Position numbers and translations under genes: made by a program. Below, piece by piece: positions 49,703-61,488 of a stretch of 64,000 nucleotides of DNA. Location: NCBI GenBank assembly GCA_001949185.1, contig BDGG01000003.1:2055298-2119297 (forward strand). Direction: 5' to 3'. The number at the start of each line of letters is the position of its first letter. The stretch's first letter is position 1. The notes below the pieces were generated by a model that was not told where the DNA came from, did not search any database, and saw nothing but the letters and a program-made list of their open reading frames with translations. Source of the stretch: Ramazzottius varieornatus. Taxonomy: Eukaryota > Tardigrada > Eutardigrada > Parachela > Ramazzottiidae.

Positions 49703-49800
49703 GATAACAAGCACCTTTGAACGCCAGCGCCTATTTCCCCATAAAAGCCGACAGTCGACTTCTATTCCTACAGCAATCTTTTTCTTTTCTTCCCTTCATC

Positions 49801-50499
49801 ATGAACAGCCTAACTTTCTCGTGTTTCGCCCTGCTTATTGGCTGTGCTCTGGCGCAGACTGTCGTCCAAGGACCCGGCCGTCCATCACGCCTAGGAATAA
49901 GCAATGGAACCCAGCCAGGAAACTGGACCAACGGCATCATGAATGGCAGTCACCCTGGAGGACTTGGGAGTCCTTTACCTGTTTCCTCCTCATCGGAGGA
50001 ACATCCCCCATGGGGGCCTAATGATGGTCTTCACGGTGGTCTTCACGGCGGTCTTCACGGTGGACTAGGACTAGGTCATCACGGTGGACCAGGTTTCGGT
50101 GGACCAGGCTTTGGCGGACCAGGACCCCACGGATTCGGTGGACCACGCCCACATCACGGCGGAGAGATGGACGGTGCAGTCTCTCATGCTATAATGAGAC
50201 AAATCCTGAGAGGGCAAGCAGTCAAGGTTAAGGTGGAGAAGGAATCAAAGATCACCTACGAGAAGGAATCCGACGAAAGTGGCAGTAGCAGCAGCAGCGA
50301 GGAACAAGGCCCACCGCACCACGGCCCTCACGGACCACCAAAACCAGTCATGGTGGGAGGCGTAATTGGGCCAGGAAGCGCAGGAGGTGTTGTTGGTGGT
50401 CTAGGAGGTCCACTGCCTGGAACTAACACAGGAGTCGGCGCCTCCTCCAACCCAAACGGAATGGTATTGGGAAAATGGGGATGGGAAAACCCAACCTGA
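49801..50499 (+). CDS. Secreted Gly/His/Pro-rich low-complexity protein
   Basis: This intronless frame encodes 232 residues. A clean signal peptide (MNSLTFSCFALLIGCALAQT) precedes a repetitive region: three GLHG units encoded by 12-bp tandem repeats, then GGPGF and HHGG units (50024-50160). A helical central segment (SHAIMRQILRGQAVKVKVEK) is followed by an acidic serine block (ESGSSSSSEEQ), more HGPHGPP, and a Gly/Val-rich C-terminus ending GKWGWENPT. Two N-x-T/S sites lie near the N-terminus. The composition suits a structural, cuticle-like, or metal-binding extracellular protein, but there is no family I can name. The start is fixed by the signal peptide; an upstream in-frame ATG (49717) lies in untranslated-looking sequence. 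Confidence 0.7.
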   Translation: MNSLTFSCFALLIGCALAQTVVQGPGRPSRLGISNGTQPGNWTNGIMNGSHPGGLGSPLPVSSSSEEHPPWGPNDGLHGGLHGGLHGGLGLGHHGGPGFGGPGFGGPGPHGFGGPRPHHGGEMDGAVSHAIMRQILRGQAVKVKVEKESKITYEKESDESGSSSSSEEQGPPHHGPHGPPKPVMVGGVIGPGSAGGVVGGLGGPLPGTNTGVGASSNPNGMVLGKWGWENPT

Positions 50500-50869
50500 T
50501 GGGTGGATAAGCAAGCAAGGCCTAAGCTGTCGACACCTTCCAGCCGTTGAATTCGTTGATAACTGAGATTTTTCGATTTTTCTGCTGCCAGTTCCGAAAA
50601 AGAAACATTCTCCTTCAACGGATACTAATCCAGCAACGGTCGAGTTGATTTTCTTGATGAGTATTTGACTGTACGGATATGGATCAAAAATATTATAAAA
50701 CTGTAACTTCCCATAGTAAGAAGGCTACGGATAAAATAGGCTACAAAATTGTACATGCGTCAAAAGTTTACAAAATACTGTCACAAACGGGAAGGCTGAA
50801 AAATGAGCAAGCGAGGAGGGCGAGCACTCGATGTTCTGACATCTTCAATCGAGAGACACACGAAAGACA
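50500..50869. other. Intergenic region between the Gly-rich gene and MIOS
   Basis: These 370 bp lie between convergent 3' ends. Only UTR-like sequence is seen. Confidence 0.45.
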
Positions 50870-53800
50870 TCAATTAGAGGTTGCGATCCGCCGACGGTTG
50901 TTGGTCACGATAGCGCATCCGTTCTCGATCACCATGCATTTGCAGGTGCATCCAGTCACGGCGCATTCGGTATGCTCTCTGCAAACAGCAACCTTCGATA
51001 CAATATTCACTACCATTTTCGCAAACAGTTCCTCGACACCTATCCTAAGCTATTGAAACTTACCGAAACCACTCGGCCAGATGGGAAGCGTGTCCTCCAT
51101 GTCGACATGTCTGACACCAGGTGAACCACATTTCCAACGGGTTGATCTTCTTCGCCTTCTTGACCACTGAAAACACATCAAGCATATGGTGTTAGCATGG
51201 TTCACCCGGTCGCTAGAACGACCAAAGACGATACTGACATTCTTCATCCATGTCTCCGCTGACAAAATTCATGTTGGTCGGCGTTCCCATGTTAACTTGA
51301 CACAATGCACAACGAGGTAGTAACTTGCCACAACTTGAACAAACCGACACCTGTCAAAGACCACACCACGTCAGTCCACAGTAGGTTCATTCGAGACTTG
51401 TGTACCTCACCTTAGGTATTTCGCCAACGTTGGGTGTCTTTCCCATGAACATCTTCTCGCCTCTTGCACTGGAAGACTGTCCACCCGCTGCATGGTTAAT
51501 ACTCTTTCCACAAAAGTTACAAGTCGCCACGATCTGCCTCGGTACTTTGGGTCCTCCACCTTTCAGCCGACTACTGAACACATCGAACATGGCTCGCCCT
51601 TCCCAGAACATCCAACTGTCCAACACTTCCCTGTAGTGATCTACCCACTGATGCGGCCTCGGGTCCTCCGACCATTCTTTCGTCGTGACCAACGCCGAGA
51701 TCATGCTGGCTGTCTGGACATCTCCAGCACTATCCACAAAGTTTTGCACCAGATCGATACCTTCAATCCCGAAACCCGTCAGAACCAATCCTTCCAGGAT
51801 ACCTTTCGTGGTGTAGTCCTCGGTCAGTTCTTTGACGAACTCTTGCAGACGGTTATCGTTCAGGAAGGTACAGGCAAATCCTATGCGATCTTCCAGAGCT
51901 AAGCTCGAGTCTGAGACTATTTTCTTCAACGTGCCTTCTGAACGATTAGCCAACAGTACCTGGAAGATTGCTTGTATGTATGGCGATGTGATTTCGGGAG
52001 TGATTGCTGTGTAAAAGTTACGCCAGAGGGAAGTCGGCTCTTCTGTGTAGCCTGACAATGTCACTGCGATGATGTTGTACGACTTCGCCAGTTCGGACTT
52101 CTTTGCGGCGGTTTGGAGAACTTCGACGGCTCGCTGGATGTCGAAGTGAAAGACACAGACTGCGGCCACTCGATCGTACTGCTCTTGAGAAAGAAAAGCT
52201 TCGACGGAAGCGTCTTTGTTCAAGCTCCAACCACATAAGCGCTGAACCTGGTCCCTACAAAAAAGATATCTGACTTCGTTTTATCTTTCCATATTTTGTT
52301 TTATGTTGTTTTACTCTACTTTATCTTAACTTGTATCATTCTATTCATATAATCTCATTTGGGACGTGCGTAAATGAACTGAGCCAGAGCTTTGTCCATA
52401 GTGGCGCACATTTCAATTGTTACTGGCTGCAAGTGTACGCCATTTGAGCACGGATCTGGTTCATTCCATTACGCACGTTAAAGACGAACTTCGCCGCGGA
52501 ATGACGTCATTTGAGTGGATTTAACACGAGCTGAAATAACTATAAAAAAATGGAACACTATCAGGTGTGGAAGCATGACTTGTTACCCCTGGGAACACGT
52601 CAACTTCAGAAAATCATGGTTACGCTCCGCCTTGTTCTTTTGTCCTGAAGTCTTTTTTCTCTCACTTTGCTAACTCCTGGCCATCGTTTGGCATTCTACT
52701 GTTCTGAGTTCCTCAGCTCAGCAGAAAGGCAGGAGTAGTTTTGTCTGAATCACGGAAAACCAAAATTCTGGGTCATTGAACACTATGAATTTTTTCGAGG
52801 CGTCAACGCATCTTACACGGGCACGAAGATATGCTCCATGTTTTGGAGCAAAGCAGGTAAGCAGCATGCCCTGGGAGGTTGGGTAATTCTCCTCCGCTCT
52901 GGAGATTTTTTGCTCGGAATTCACTTCTACGGAAGACCGAAACTGAATGTGGACAACAACGTGCTCGGGGAGTTTGTTGAATCCGATTCTTCCAGAATTG
53001 TTGTAAAACCCTTACGAGACTTCAAGGTATCTTATTAATTCCTCGCTGAACATTTAGACAAAACGGGAAGGCAATGAATTAGAGAATCATTCGAATCGAG
53101 GGCGGCACCAAAGGAAAATTGTGGCTACTGTCTGGTTACTAATTTAAAGTCTAGACCGCTATGAAATCTTTCTGCCCGGCATAACGGTAGCCAGTGACTA
53201 GGCCTCTCTGGTACGAGAAAGAATGATGAGAAAAGTTACCGTTCACTAAACGAAATTTTTCAGTCGACTCAGAGCACCAACGTTGCAAGTCAACTCTAGA
53301 GTACACATTGAACAAAACACTTCCGCAAAACTGCAGAAGGCGGAACTGGAAACTCTCCTTCACATGTCAGGAAGAGAAGACCTGGTACTAAAGGATTATC
53401 ACCACGTCGAAAAATTAGAGTACCCCCAACGTCAGAAAACAATTTCCTCCAGAGAGGCTGCGAAAAATGGCTGCGGGGAGTTCATCTTTTTTCTTCCCCT
53501 ATGCTCCTACAGTAAAGGCATGCATCCGCTGCCGAAAAACTGAGTGAAGTACCGTACTAGGATAAGTGGATAACCCGATCAAAAAATCCGAGGTTGGCAG
53601 TCAGGAAAATTTTTTGAAAATCTTCGTCGGGGAAGTAACAAGTCATGCTTCCGCATCTGATAACGTGAAATATGATGGAAAAACGTTTTTTCCACGTTGG
53701 TATTCCATTTTCCTACAGTTATTTCCGCTCAAATGACGTTACTTCGCGCCGGGATTTGTACTTTAGCGCCCGTCGCTTTTTTTCTCCGTACCGTTCATTG

Positions 53801-55743
53801 CTGGTGTACACCGGGACGCCTTCGTTTCCACCCCTTCCGGGCGGTGATCCGTTGCTCCAGTGTTCGTACTTGACCTCCGTTCTGGACTTGCCGGGCAAAC
53901 CAGCCAAGATACTCTTGACTCCACGGAAGGTGATGCCATCTGACGAGTCCAGACCCTCGACGCTGCGGATCGCGTCCAACCAAGGCCATATCCTGGCTAC
54001 TTCCGTGTCGCCTTCAAGCAGCGCCGCGTTGTCGGCAAGTGTATCCACGTGCATACCGTACCCGTTAACGGCTCGCCGCTTCATGCGGACCGAGATGTCT
54101 TCGTTTATCGCTTGGATGATGGGTTCAGGTGCGGAAGTGTCGGTGAAGCAGTGCATGTCGCGACCACATGCCCACAACAGGTGATGCGTCTTTGACCAAT
54201 TCTGTAGAAAGACGACAAATACGACGTCGCCAAATGAATTCAACATAACTCGCCATCACAGGTAGCGCACGCTTCCAGTATTTTCGGCCGAATATTTGCG
54301 CCGCTTGGGAAAACGATTTTCTTCAAGTCAATTGCCGACGTTTCAAATATTCTATCGAAGTTTCTATCAGAAAGTAACTCGGCCAGCTAACCTTACCAGA
54401 GTCATTCGCTCCAGCACTTGAACGTCGTGAATGGTGTTCGAGAGAGTGCTGATCAGTACTCGGTTCTCGTGCTGAGGATGCCACGAAAAGGATGTCAGCG
54501 TCTGTTCTTCAGAGCCAACTGCAGAAACGGAAGCATGTAAGACTAAGTTTAGTTGCGATTGCATTTCATTGACACAAAGACTTACCGGTGAAGCACCGTT
54601 CGAGGATGACGGGCTCATGGTCATCTCGCGAGACATGGGCGTGCTGAACGTCGAAGAGCTTGAACTCTGGCGTGTCCCGCAGAGTACCAGCTATCAAGCC
54701 ATACCGGGTAGGACTCCACTCAATCTGCGTTATGACCTTCTGGACATTGTAATGAGCAATCTGCTTCTCGAAGTTGCGAACGTCCCACAGACTGAGCTGA
54801 TTATCCCCGAAGGAAGCGATACGGTTCTCGCCGAACGGATCCACACATGCACCGTACACCGACTTGGTTAACGGTCCTCGAGGCTTTGAGGGATCTACAG
54901 TAGAACAAACTATCGTGTACACCGACAGTCAAGTTCCACTAGACATCTGTTCAGTAGACTTACCGCGCAAGTCAAAGAGGCGAAGGCCTTTTCCATGGAA
55001 GCCGGCCACCATAATCTTGGACGACTGCCGGAACCACGAACAGGAAACACAGGGATCGTTTCCACCGAAGTCGAACAGAGCTCCATCAGTTCGAGCGCCA
55101 TGTTGACCGTCTTCTCGTCCTTTCTCTGCATAATGGTCTGGCGATAGAAAGACATCGTACACCAGCAGAGATGAATCACTTCTGTGGCGATCAAGCCCGA
55201 CCGCAATGAGGTTGGAATCGACGGCGTTCCACGAGACTGCATTGCAGTTTCGCGAATATCGAGGACCAATCTCTTTGTTCACCAGGGAGCTATCAAAACC
55301 GGAAAAAAACCCATATGCTACACGGAACGCATTAGACAAACTCAGCTCGTGTACACTGACCGGAAGTTGTCGCGGTGCCCCGGAGAATCCGCAAACCCGA
55401 CGATGGCTAACCTTCCGTTAGCTGATCCAGCGGCAACAAGCCGTCCGAACTCGTTGGTAGGACACCAGTCGAGGCAACGCACATAAAAGGGAGTTCGGGT
55501 GACTATCACCGGAGAGCAGAACGTATGACGGGATAGCTCGATACCTGCATACGTCAAGTATTCAGGTAATTAACCACTAATGCCAATGGATATCGGGAGC
55601 CACGCGACCCACACAGACGGTCCGAACTTACTTTGAGCGTTATGGGGCCTCTCAGCGGAGCTTTCGACAGCATACAGAGTTAGAGTATCATGAAGAAGTC
55701 CGGCGAACAGATTGTTCTCGTACGGCGACCACGCAACCTGCAT
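50870..55743 (-). CDS. MIOS: MIOS (Mio/SEA4), GATOR2 complex subunit
   Basis: MIOS is a WD40 and zinc-RING protein of GATOR2, which relieves GATOR1 inhibition and so activates TORC1 at the lysosome. Ten exons join in phase to 876 residues (human 875): 55743-55632, 55544-55361, 55289-54964, 54894-54586, 54518-54397, 54201-53792, 52254-51411, 51350-51239, 51166-51064 and 50978-50870. The beta-propeller includes WSPYENNLFAGLLHDTLTLY, SRNCNAVSWNAVDSNLIAVG, LRLFDLRG, LSLWDVRNFEKQIAHY and HHLLWACGRDMHCFTD. The alpha solenoid has RLCGWSLNKD and SGYTEEPTSLWRNFYTAI. The C-terminal Zn domain reads ATCNFCGKSINH, VCSSCGKLLPRCALCQVNMG, WFTWCQTCRHGGHASHLAEW and ECAVTGCTCKCM. The start at 55743 (MQVAWSPYE) is the first usable ATG. 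A 1.5-kb intron (52255-53791) is the longest in the window. Confidence 0.95.
52360..52479. repeat. Palindromic repeat family A, copy 12 (MIOS long intron)
   Basis: The outer arms are TGGGACGTGCGTAAATGAAC and GTTCATTCCATTACGCACGT. The core arms are ATAGTGGCGCACATTTC and AGTGTACGCCATTTGAGCA. A good full-length copy. Confidence 0.88.
54222..54343. repeat. Palindromic repeat family A, copy 13 (MIOS intron 5)
   Basis: The outer arms are CGACGTCGCCAAATGAA and AATTGCCGACGTTTC. The core arms are diverged: GGTAGCGCACGCTTCC and ATTTGCGCCGCTTGGGAAAA. Confidence 0.78.
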
Positions 55744-56688
55744 GGCTGCTGTTTGAACCTTAAATACGGTATCCGTGACGTTAGAGATGGAACGTTCCGC
55801 ATGCACGCAGACTCTCACGGCCAGAAGCGACTTAGCCAGCGAACGTTTACCGGCTGCGGCAGGTGAAACATGACAAGGTTTGTATCGGCAATGGGCTAGA
55901 TTCCAAACGGTGAAGCTTCATACGCGGTGCCCAGTCGGCCAGTCTGCAATAAGCAAATAACCTAGTTAATGAGGGTCCTCCTGTCCTGTCATAGCTCAAT
56001 TTTATCCGACAGTCAGGGACTTACGCATAGATGACTCATCCGGAATCTTCCCACGACAACTAGCTATTCTGGACTTGCGGTAGTGGGGTTTGGAGGAGGT
56101 AGGCCTCGGAGATACTTCTCAGAAAGCTCAGGAAAGCATCGCTACTCCGACTACTCGTGAACCAGAATTCAACAGACGGGAAGTAAAACACTCAACAGCT
56201 TATGACTTTATGTTCGACCCAAAGTACATGGTGTCACTCGCCACGTTGAGTGAACAAATCAATTCATCTGTCAATCAATCTCTGGCCGGCAGGCCAACCG
56301 CCGCTAACGTGTCCATATGAAACTGTCATCATCGCTTACCACGATTTGTTATTGTGAGAGAAAGTTTGGGGATTTGTCTTTCTGAAGTTTCCGCCACATT
56401 TTCCGACTTTTCTTCCAGACTCTGGATCTCCCATCCTTCTTCGGCGACTCTTCGCAGCGCAGCGTTGCTTTTACGGGTTTACCTAACCGGAGGCAACGTG
56501 GGAAGACTCTCAACATGCTGTATAGCCAAGATCGACTCGTGCTGACTTGGTTACTTGGTAAGCTCAACATTACTCGTTCGCGCTCGAGCTAATATCCCTT
56601 CTCTCAGTGAACGTATATCGGGTTCTGAGACTCTTAACTCAATTAGGCTGCTTTCCAGGATCATCAGGGTGCTGGTTCAGATAGTCAC
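55744..56688. other. Divergent intergenic region between MIOS and the PHF7/G2E3-like gene
   Basis: This 945-bp region contains a 76-codon frame at 56090-56320 that looks protein-like (EFNRREVKHSTAYDFMFDPK then YMVSLATLSEQINSSVNQSL). It lacks an in-frame ATG and is preceded by an acceptor-like GCGGTAG. It could be the last exon of a small gene, but no first exon was found. Confidence 0.4.
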
Positions 56689-59453
56689 ATGGCTAGATCG
56701 CAAAGAGCTGCAAGAAGTCCGTCAGTTATAGTGATATCATCGGACGACGAAGATTGCAGGCCAAAAAAAGCTTCCACTTCTCCTCAGAACAAGCCAATAA
56801 AGACTCCCTCCTCTCCATCCAAGTTTGCTGCAATCATGCAGAATAAGAGCAGGAATCGCTCAACCAGCTCGGAATCAGCGAAGAGCGATCCACCGCAGCG
56901 CAAGAAGCAAACTCCTATCAAGAAGGCTCAAAAACTCTCTACTATGAGGAGTGCAAGATCGGAAGTTGTCCAGCGCAATCGTCGCCCAGCCTCTCCAGTG
57001 AAGAGAAGTGAGATTGAGCCACAAAATGATCCTTCACCTTCATCATCAAACTCTTCGACAGGCGTTGGAAATCAACGTTCCAAACGACAACGCTTTCGGA
57101 CTGATTCAGAGTCGGAGTCTTCTTCCCCTCCTCCTCGACGAAAGCCACGTCGTCGCTTCGATCGCGGTAGCTCCGACGAATCCGACTCAGAAGACGACTG
57201 GCCTGCTCCAAAAACCGTGGCGTAAGTGTTGAATTTCTGCTTGATATCAAAGACAAAGTTACTGGCCTTTCGACTATGTTAGTACGGTGTCAGTTGAGTT
57301 GGGCAAGATTTCCATTTCGGCCACCCCTGAATATGGCTGCTATGATGTCATTTGGCTATGAATGGTGACCGATTCACCCTTTCTGCCGCGTAATCTCGTT
57401 GCAGTTTTTTGATAATGCAAAATTGTTTGGGCGCATTGTATTACTTGTATCTGTTAACTAAATTGCTCGACATCCTGGGAATATTGTGCAACACTCTCAT
57501 CCGTTTTGGGTTCTTTTTCTAGTGCAAAGGATCCACAACAGTCGGAGGGAAGACGTAAGCGAGGACGACCGAAGAAAGTTACGATGAATCGGGGCCGATC
57601 GTCGGATTCCCAGTCGTCGTCTTCGCCCTCTCCGGCACCTTCTCTTCCTCGCACCAGGTACGAGCGAAAGACTCGACAGCCAAGTCAAGTTGACACTTCC
57701 CGTCCTACTCGTGGCGCAAAGCCCACCAGCCAGAGAACTCCACAGAAGATGCCAACGACGTCCGCTCGCATGAGTTCCGAAGGTACTTTCCGTCGCGAAG
57801 AACCACCAAAAGAAAGCAAAGCCCAGCCTGACGGAAAAAAGACACCTCCGCCTGTTTGTGTTCTTTGTGAACGTTCAGAAGATGACCGAGTGAGGTATTT
57901 TCGTATGGACAGCCAAGACGATCTGCATGCACATTACTTGTGCATGTTCACGGCCAGTAACCTTTCCCAGACGGAAGATGCAAGGGTGAAGAAGGCAGGA
58001 ACCATATGTGGCTTCTTGTGCGCGAATGTACAGAAAGAGAAGCGACGTGCTAGGTAATGAATACATCCACAGGGATATCGGCAGTCAGTTGCGTATGCTA
58101 ACGTGGGTATTTGTCGCTGTGGTCATGTATGCAGGTGAATGTCGCCTCTGTTATGTATACGGTAGTTACATTGAGTTGCATGAACTTGCATACACGGATC
58201 CCATGTTCACATATGGCTTCATGTATGCACCTATCGTCTAAGGAGTATACGTTTTGTCCGCCGATATCTCCTGATGATTCGTTGTTCGATTCACAGTTTC
58301 CTGCTGGTATCGTTCGATTAACCTGAACTTCGTTTTGGTTTCAGCCGGTTACACTGTAAGTACTGCAAAAAGCGCGGAGCAGCAGTGGGTTGTGCGGTGA
58401 AGAGCTGTAGGGCCAGCTACCACTATCCCTGTGGTGTGGAGAACAAGTGCTTCTACCGCTTCCATGGCTCTTTTGAGTCTTTCTGTCCAGACCATATCCC
58501 AACCAAGCAGTTTGCGAGGCCGAAGGACACGAAGAACGTAAAGAAGGAATGCGTGATCTGCTTGGACGAACCCGACCTGAAGAATAAATTCGACACGCTG
58601 GTTACGCCGTGTTGTAATCGCGCGCTGCATCGCGAATGCTTGGCTGGACATGCGGTGAATGCTGGGAAACATTTTCTGAAATGCCCCAGCTGTAACATGG
58701 TCGACAATTTCAAAAGCTTTTGCGAACAGGTAAGATGCGTTAAAGTAGTTAGAGAACTACGGAAGTTCGCTCTTTTCACTTACCTGCATACTGACGTACA
58801 TGACTTACGAATGGTTTCCCGTATTCAGGTGCATGACTCTTGTTAGCTGTTCGGGGTCATGCACCTGAGTACATTGTATTCGCAGTTTTGTGGAAAAAAG
58901 CTGTATGGTGGATAAAATGTGGTTCCTGGTTGTAGTTTTACACCTGCATACTGACCTATGCGCTCAGTGAATAGTGTATTGTATGCAGGTGCATTGAAGG
59001 TGTTTTAAACGATACTTTGGTCGAAATGTGTTGGTGTTTTAGGTTGGGATTCATGTGCCGAATGCCGATGCCACTTGGATGGCCGATGAAGAAGCTGAGC
59101 GCGAACGAGAAGATCAAGAGCCTGAAGAAGACATTCCTTGTGCAGCCGACGACTGCATGTGCCCCAACGGAAAGACCTTCGATGAGAACGTGGCAGGTAG
59201 AGACTGGAATATTGAAGTGTGCTCGAACGGCTGTCAAAAGCAGATGCACGCTGCCTGTATGAAGCACATTGGCACCAAGGGCAAGGATCAACGACATCTG
59301 TGTGCGGAATGCTTCGACCTGGAAGTGATGATCGAGAAACGACTGGGACGCAAGATCAACCTGGCCCAACCTGCACGAGCCAGCCAAAGCGGAAGTCCAG
59401 AAATCCCGATGGTCAGACCGACGCGACGAGGTCGATCTTCTGGGGCAAGTTAG
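56689..59453 (+). CDS. PHF7/G2E3-like extended-PHD protein, probable E3 ubiquitin ligase
   Basis: The family (PHF7, G2E3, Drosophila pineapple eye) reads histones and ubiquitylates. Four exons (56689-57221, 57523-58053, 58345-58729, 59043-59453) join in phase to 619 residues. The first about 300 residues are Ser/Arg-rich and disordered with acidic Ser-Asp tracts and an AT-hook-like core (KRGRPKK). The extended PHD then starts CVLCERSEDDRVRYF, continues HYLCMFTASNL and CKYCKKRGAAVGC, and ends SCRASYHYPCGVENKCFYRF. Next comes a RING/PHD-like domain (CVICLDEPDLKN, CCNRALHRECLAGHA, FLKCPSCNM), then the family-specific block GIHVPNADATW and a third Cys-rich PHD (CAADDCMCPNG to HLCAECFD). There is no HECT domain, so it is closer to PHF7 than to vertebrate G2E3. 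Confidence 0.88.
58826..58867. repeat. Hairpin in PHF7/G2E3-like intron 3
   Basis: CAGGTGCATGAC at 58826-58837 pairs exactly with GTCATGCACCTG at 58856-58867. Related TGCAGGTG/CACCTGCA-type words recur nearby (58130, 58785, 58940, 58985). Confidence 0.7.
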
Positions 59454-61488
59454 AAGCGAGTGTAACTCTGGAAGCTGGTTTTGAGTAAGGTGTTTTTTTA
59501 TCTAGGGGAATAGATATGTACGAGTACCCAAAAGATACTCTTATTTCAGGTTCTAGTTCGAAACTTCTTAGACGCTGCCAGAACTGGAAATTGAATTGGC
59601 AGGGGTGCGGAATGATACGAAGGCTGCGTGTCTTTACGAGTACGGACCACGTTGGACCGCTTTCGGTTTTTTTCTGTTCTGCGAAACTTTTTTTGTCATT
59701 TTTGCCGCTTCTTTCTCGCGCAAAGTAACACTGTTTTTGGGATGAACGTTTACAATGTCTGTCCACGATTTCCTGCTTTTGTTGAGTCCCTTATTTTGAG
59801 GGTCTCATGGCTTACATTGTACTGCGGTACTTGTGTGAGGATGTCTGTTGTAACGAAGTTCTGAACACGCGTAAGATGTACGGATGTGACGGAAAGCAGT
59901 GAATCCTGGAATGATTGGATTAGGGAAGTGTAGCCTTTGGCGATCTAAATTCCGGAAATGCACTCTGTGACGCCTCTTGCGTAGGTTGCCTTTTGAAGTT
60001 GAGCTACAGATCCTGATTTCATTTAGGCCATTGTGCGAATGTGTCGTGAACAATTGATGTGGAACGACAAGGAAGGAAGGCCTGCTGGGAAGGAAAGTAA
60101 CGGCACGCTGAGCGTGAATGGACTCGCGGGCTCCGAAAGGTTACTTAGCCACTGTTATCCCTTCGGCAATTAGCAACACCTTTCACGACCAATTTGTTAT
60201 GGGCAAAAAACACATTAACTCCCTTTTACTTATTCTGTGCTTCATCCAGCATGAAGACTATGGACGACCTCCCGCGTGAATTAACAAACAGGGTTCGAGC
60301 CTGCGATGTACTTTCAGTCGCACCTTTTTTCTCAGAATGTAAACAGTTGCAAACTGCAATAACACACTTCGTACGTGTTTGTGGTGAAATGAAAATCGTG
60401 TTAAGACTGTAAATCGTACCAAGAGTGTTAAGAGTAGCAGTTTCCCAACGTACAGTTGGAACGTAGGCAAAAGAGAGGAACCAAATCGTTTCCCCCAAGT
60501 GGCGCAGACTTTCGCTGATGCCGGTGCGAACGTACGCCACTTCCGGCAGCGATCGGTTCAATACATGGGTGCTGGGCAGAGTTCCTCAGCCTTTTGCGGT
60601 CACGACGTAGAGGTAAGGCTGATGAAATTTAACATGGGACAAGGGAGGGTTTACGGGGTGTTTGGGTATCCCATGTTAATCCTTGGCTTTCACGCAGCAG
60701 CCAAAACCCTTCACCTTGGTTCAACCTTGCCCTTGTCCATGCAAATTCGATCAACTATGACTCTATGTCGTGACCCTAGAGGGCTGAGGAGCTCTGCCCA
60801 GTACCCACATTTGCCCACGTTTCAATTTGAGTCAAAGTTCCCTGACGTCATCCGGAAGTTCAGGTTTCCGTGGAGCTTTGTCGTCGGACGGGTAATCCGA
60901 GGTCGGGACCTACTCCGGCACTTTCTAGCCTGGAGTGAACCGCCGTTCTGCTGTGACTCTTACCTCATGGGCGGTACTTCCGGTGGGAACTGGATCGATG
61001 TTGAATGCAAAACACTGAGCACGCCTCCATAATGCAGCTTTTGTGTTACCACGTCCTGAAAAGGCTTGACTGGGTTCTGGGATAACACGACGACCCACGC
61101 CGATTTAACACATTTCCATGAGAAATCGCGAGGTTCTGTTGCGCGGTATTCTTTGTACGAACGTAGCCATACATAAGTAAGTGTTTAACTCCGGATTCGC
61201 GGTCCTATCGAGGGAATAGTTTTTACACATCAGACGGAAGTCCAATGTTTAGCTTCTCGAGCTACCGCTTCATACAAGTAGCCTTTTGATCTCCAGGGAA
61301 AATATTTTCCTTTCCGTACGAACTTCGGACCACCTTACCAAAAGCTTATCTGACAGAGTCCTTTGTCGCTTACTGTTCTTTACGAAATCTGTTCCTTCCC
61401 GCGTCACGTGGCTATCTTTTTGCACTCATATTTATCATTCATCGCCAACAGTCTGGGCTTCTGCTCTAGGCCCTTCCTGACCACCAGA
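59454..61488. other. Intergenic region, 2 kb
   Basis: It contains a family A repeat at 60455-60575 and a small hairpin, TAACATGGGA at 60630 with TCCCATGTTA at 60669. A 177-codon frame (60499-61032) starts inside the repeat and has no domain; it is not called. The promoter of the sulfakinin gene should lie at the right end. Confidence 0.5.
60455..60575. repeat. Palindromic repeat family A, copy 14
   Basis: The left outer arm is TTGGAACGTAGGCAAAAG. The core arms are CCAAGTGGCGCAGACTTTCG and CGAACGTACGCCACTTCC, followed by GGCAGCGATCGGTTCAA. The right outer arm is degraded. Confidence 0.75.

Larger units (their letters stand above)
48539..49800. other. Intergenic region, 1.26 kb, with a long inverted repeat
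   Basis: Bases 48685-48716 (TACGAGGAGCAAGACCCAAC onward) pair with 49260-49292 in inverted orientation. The span may be a decayed element. Upstream of the next gene there is an 18-base poly-C run (49685-49702). A frame at 49386 onward has no domain. Confidence 0.5.

Noticed and set aside
52718-53543. Short frames inside the long MIOS intron
   Set aside because: Frames at 52718, 52838 and 53283 have no known domain and no mutual continuity. They may be remnants of an inserted element, but nothing identifies it.
60499-61032. 177-codon plus-strand frame
   Set aside because: Its start lies inside a family A palindromic repeat and the rest has no domain or conserved pattern.
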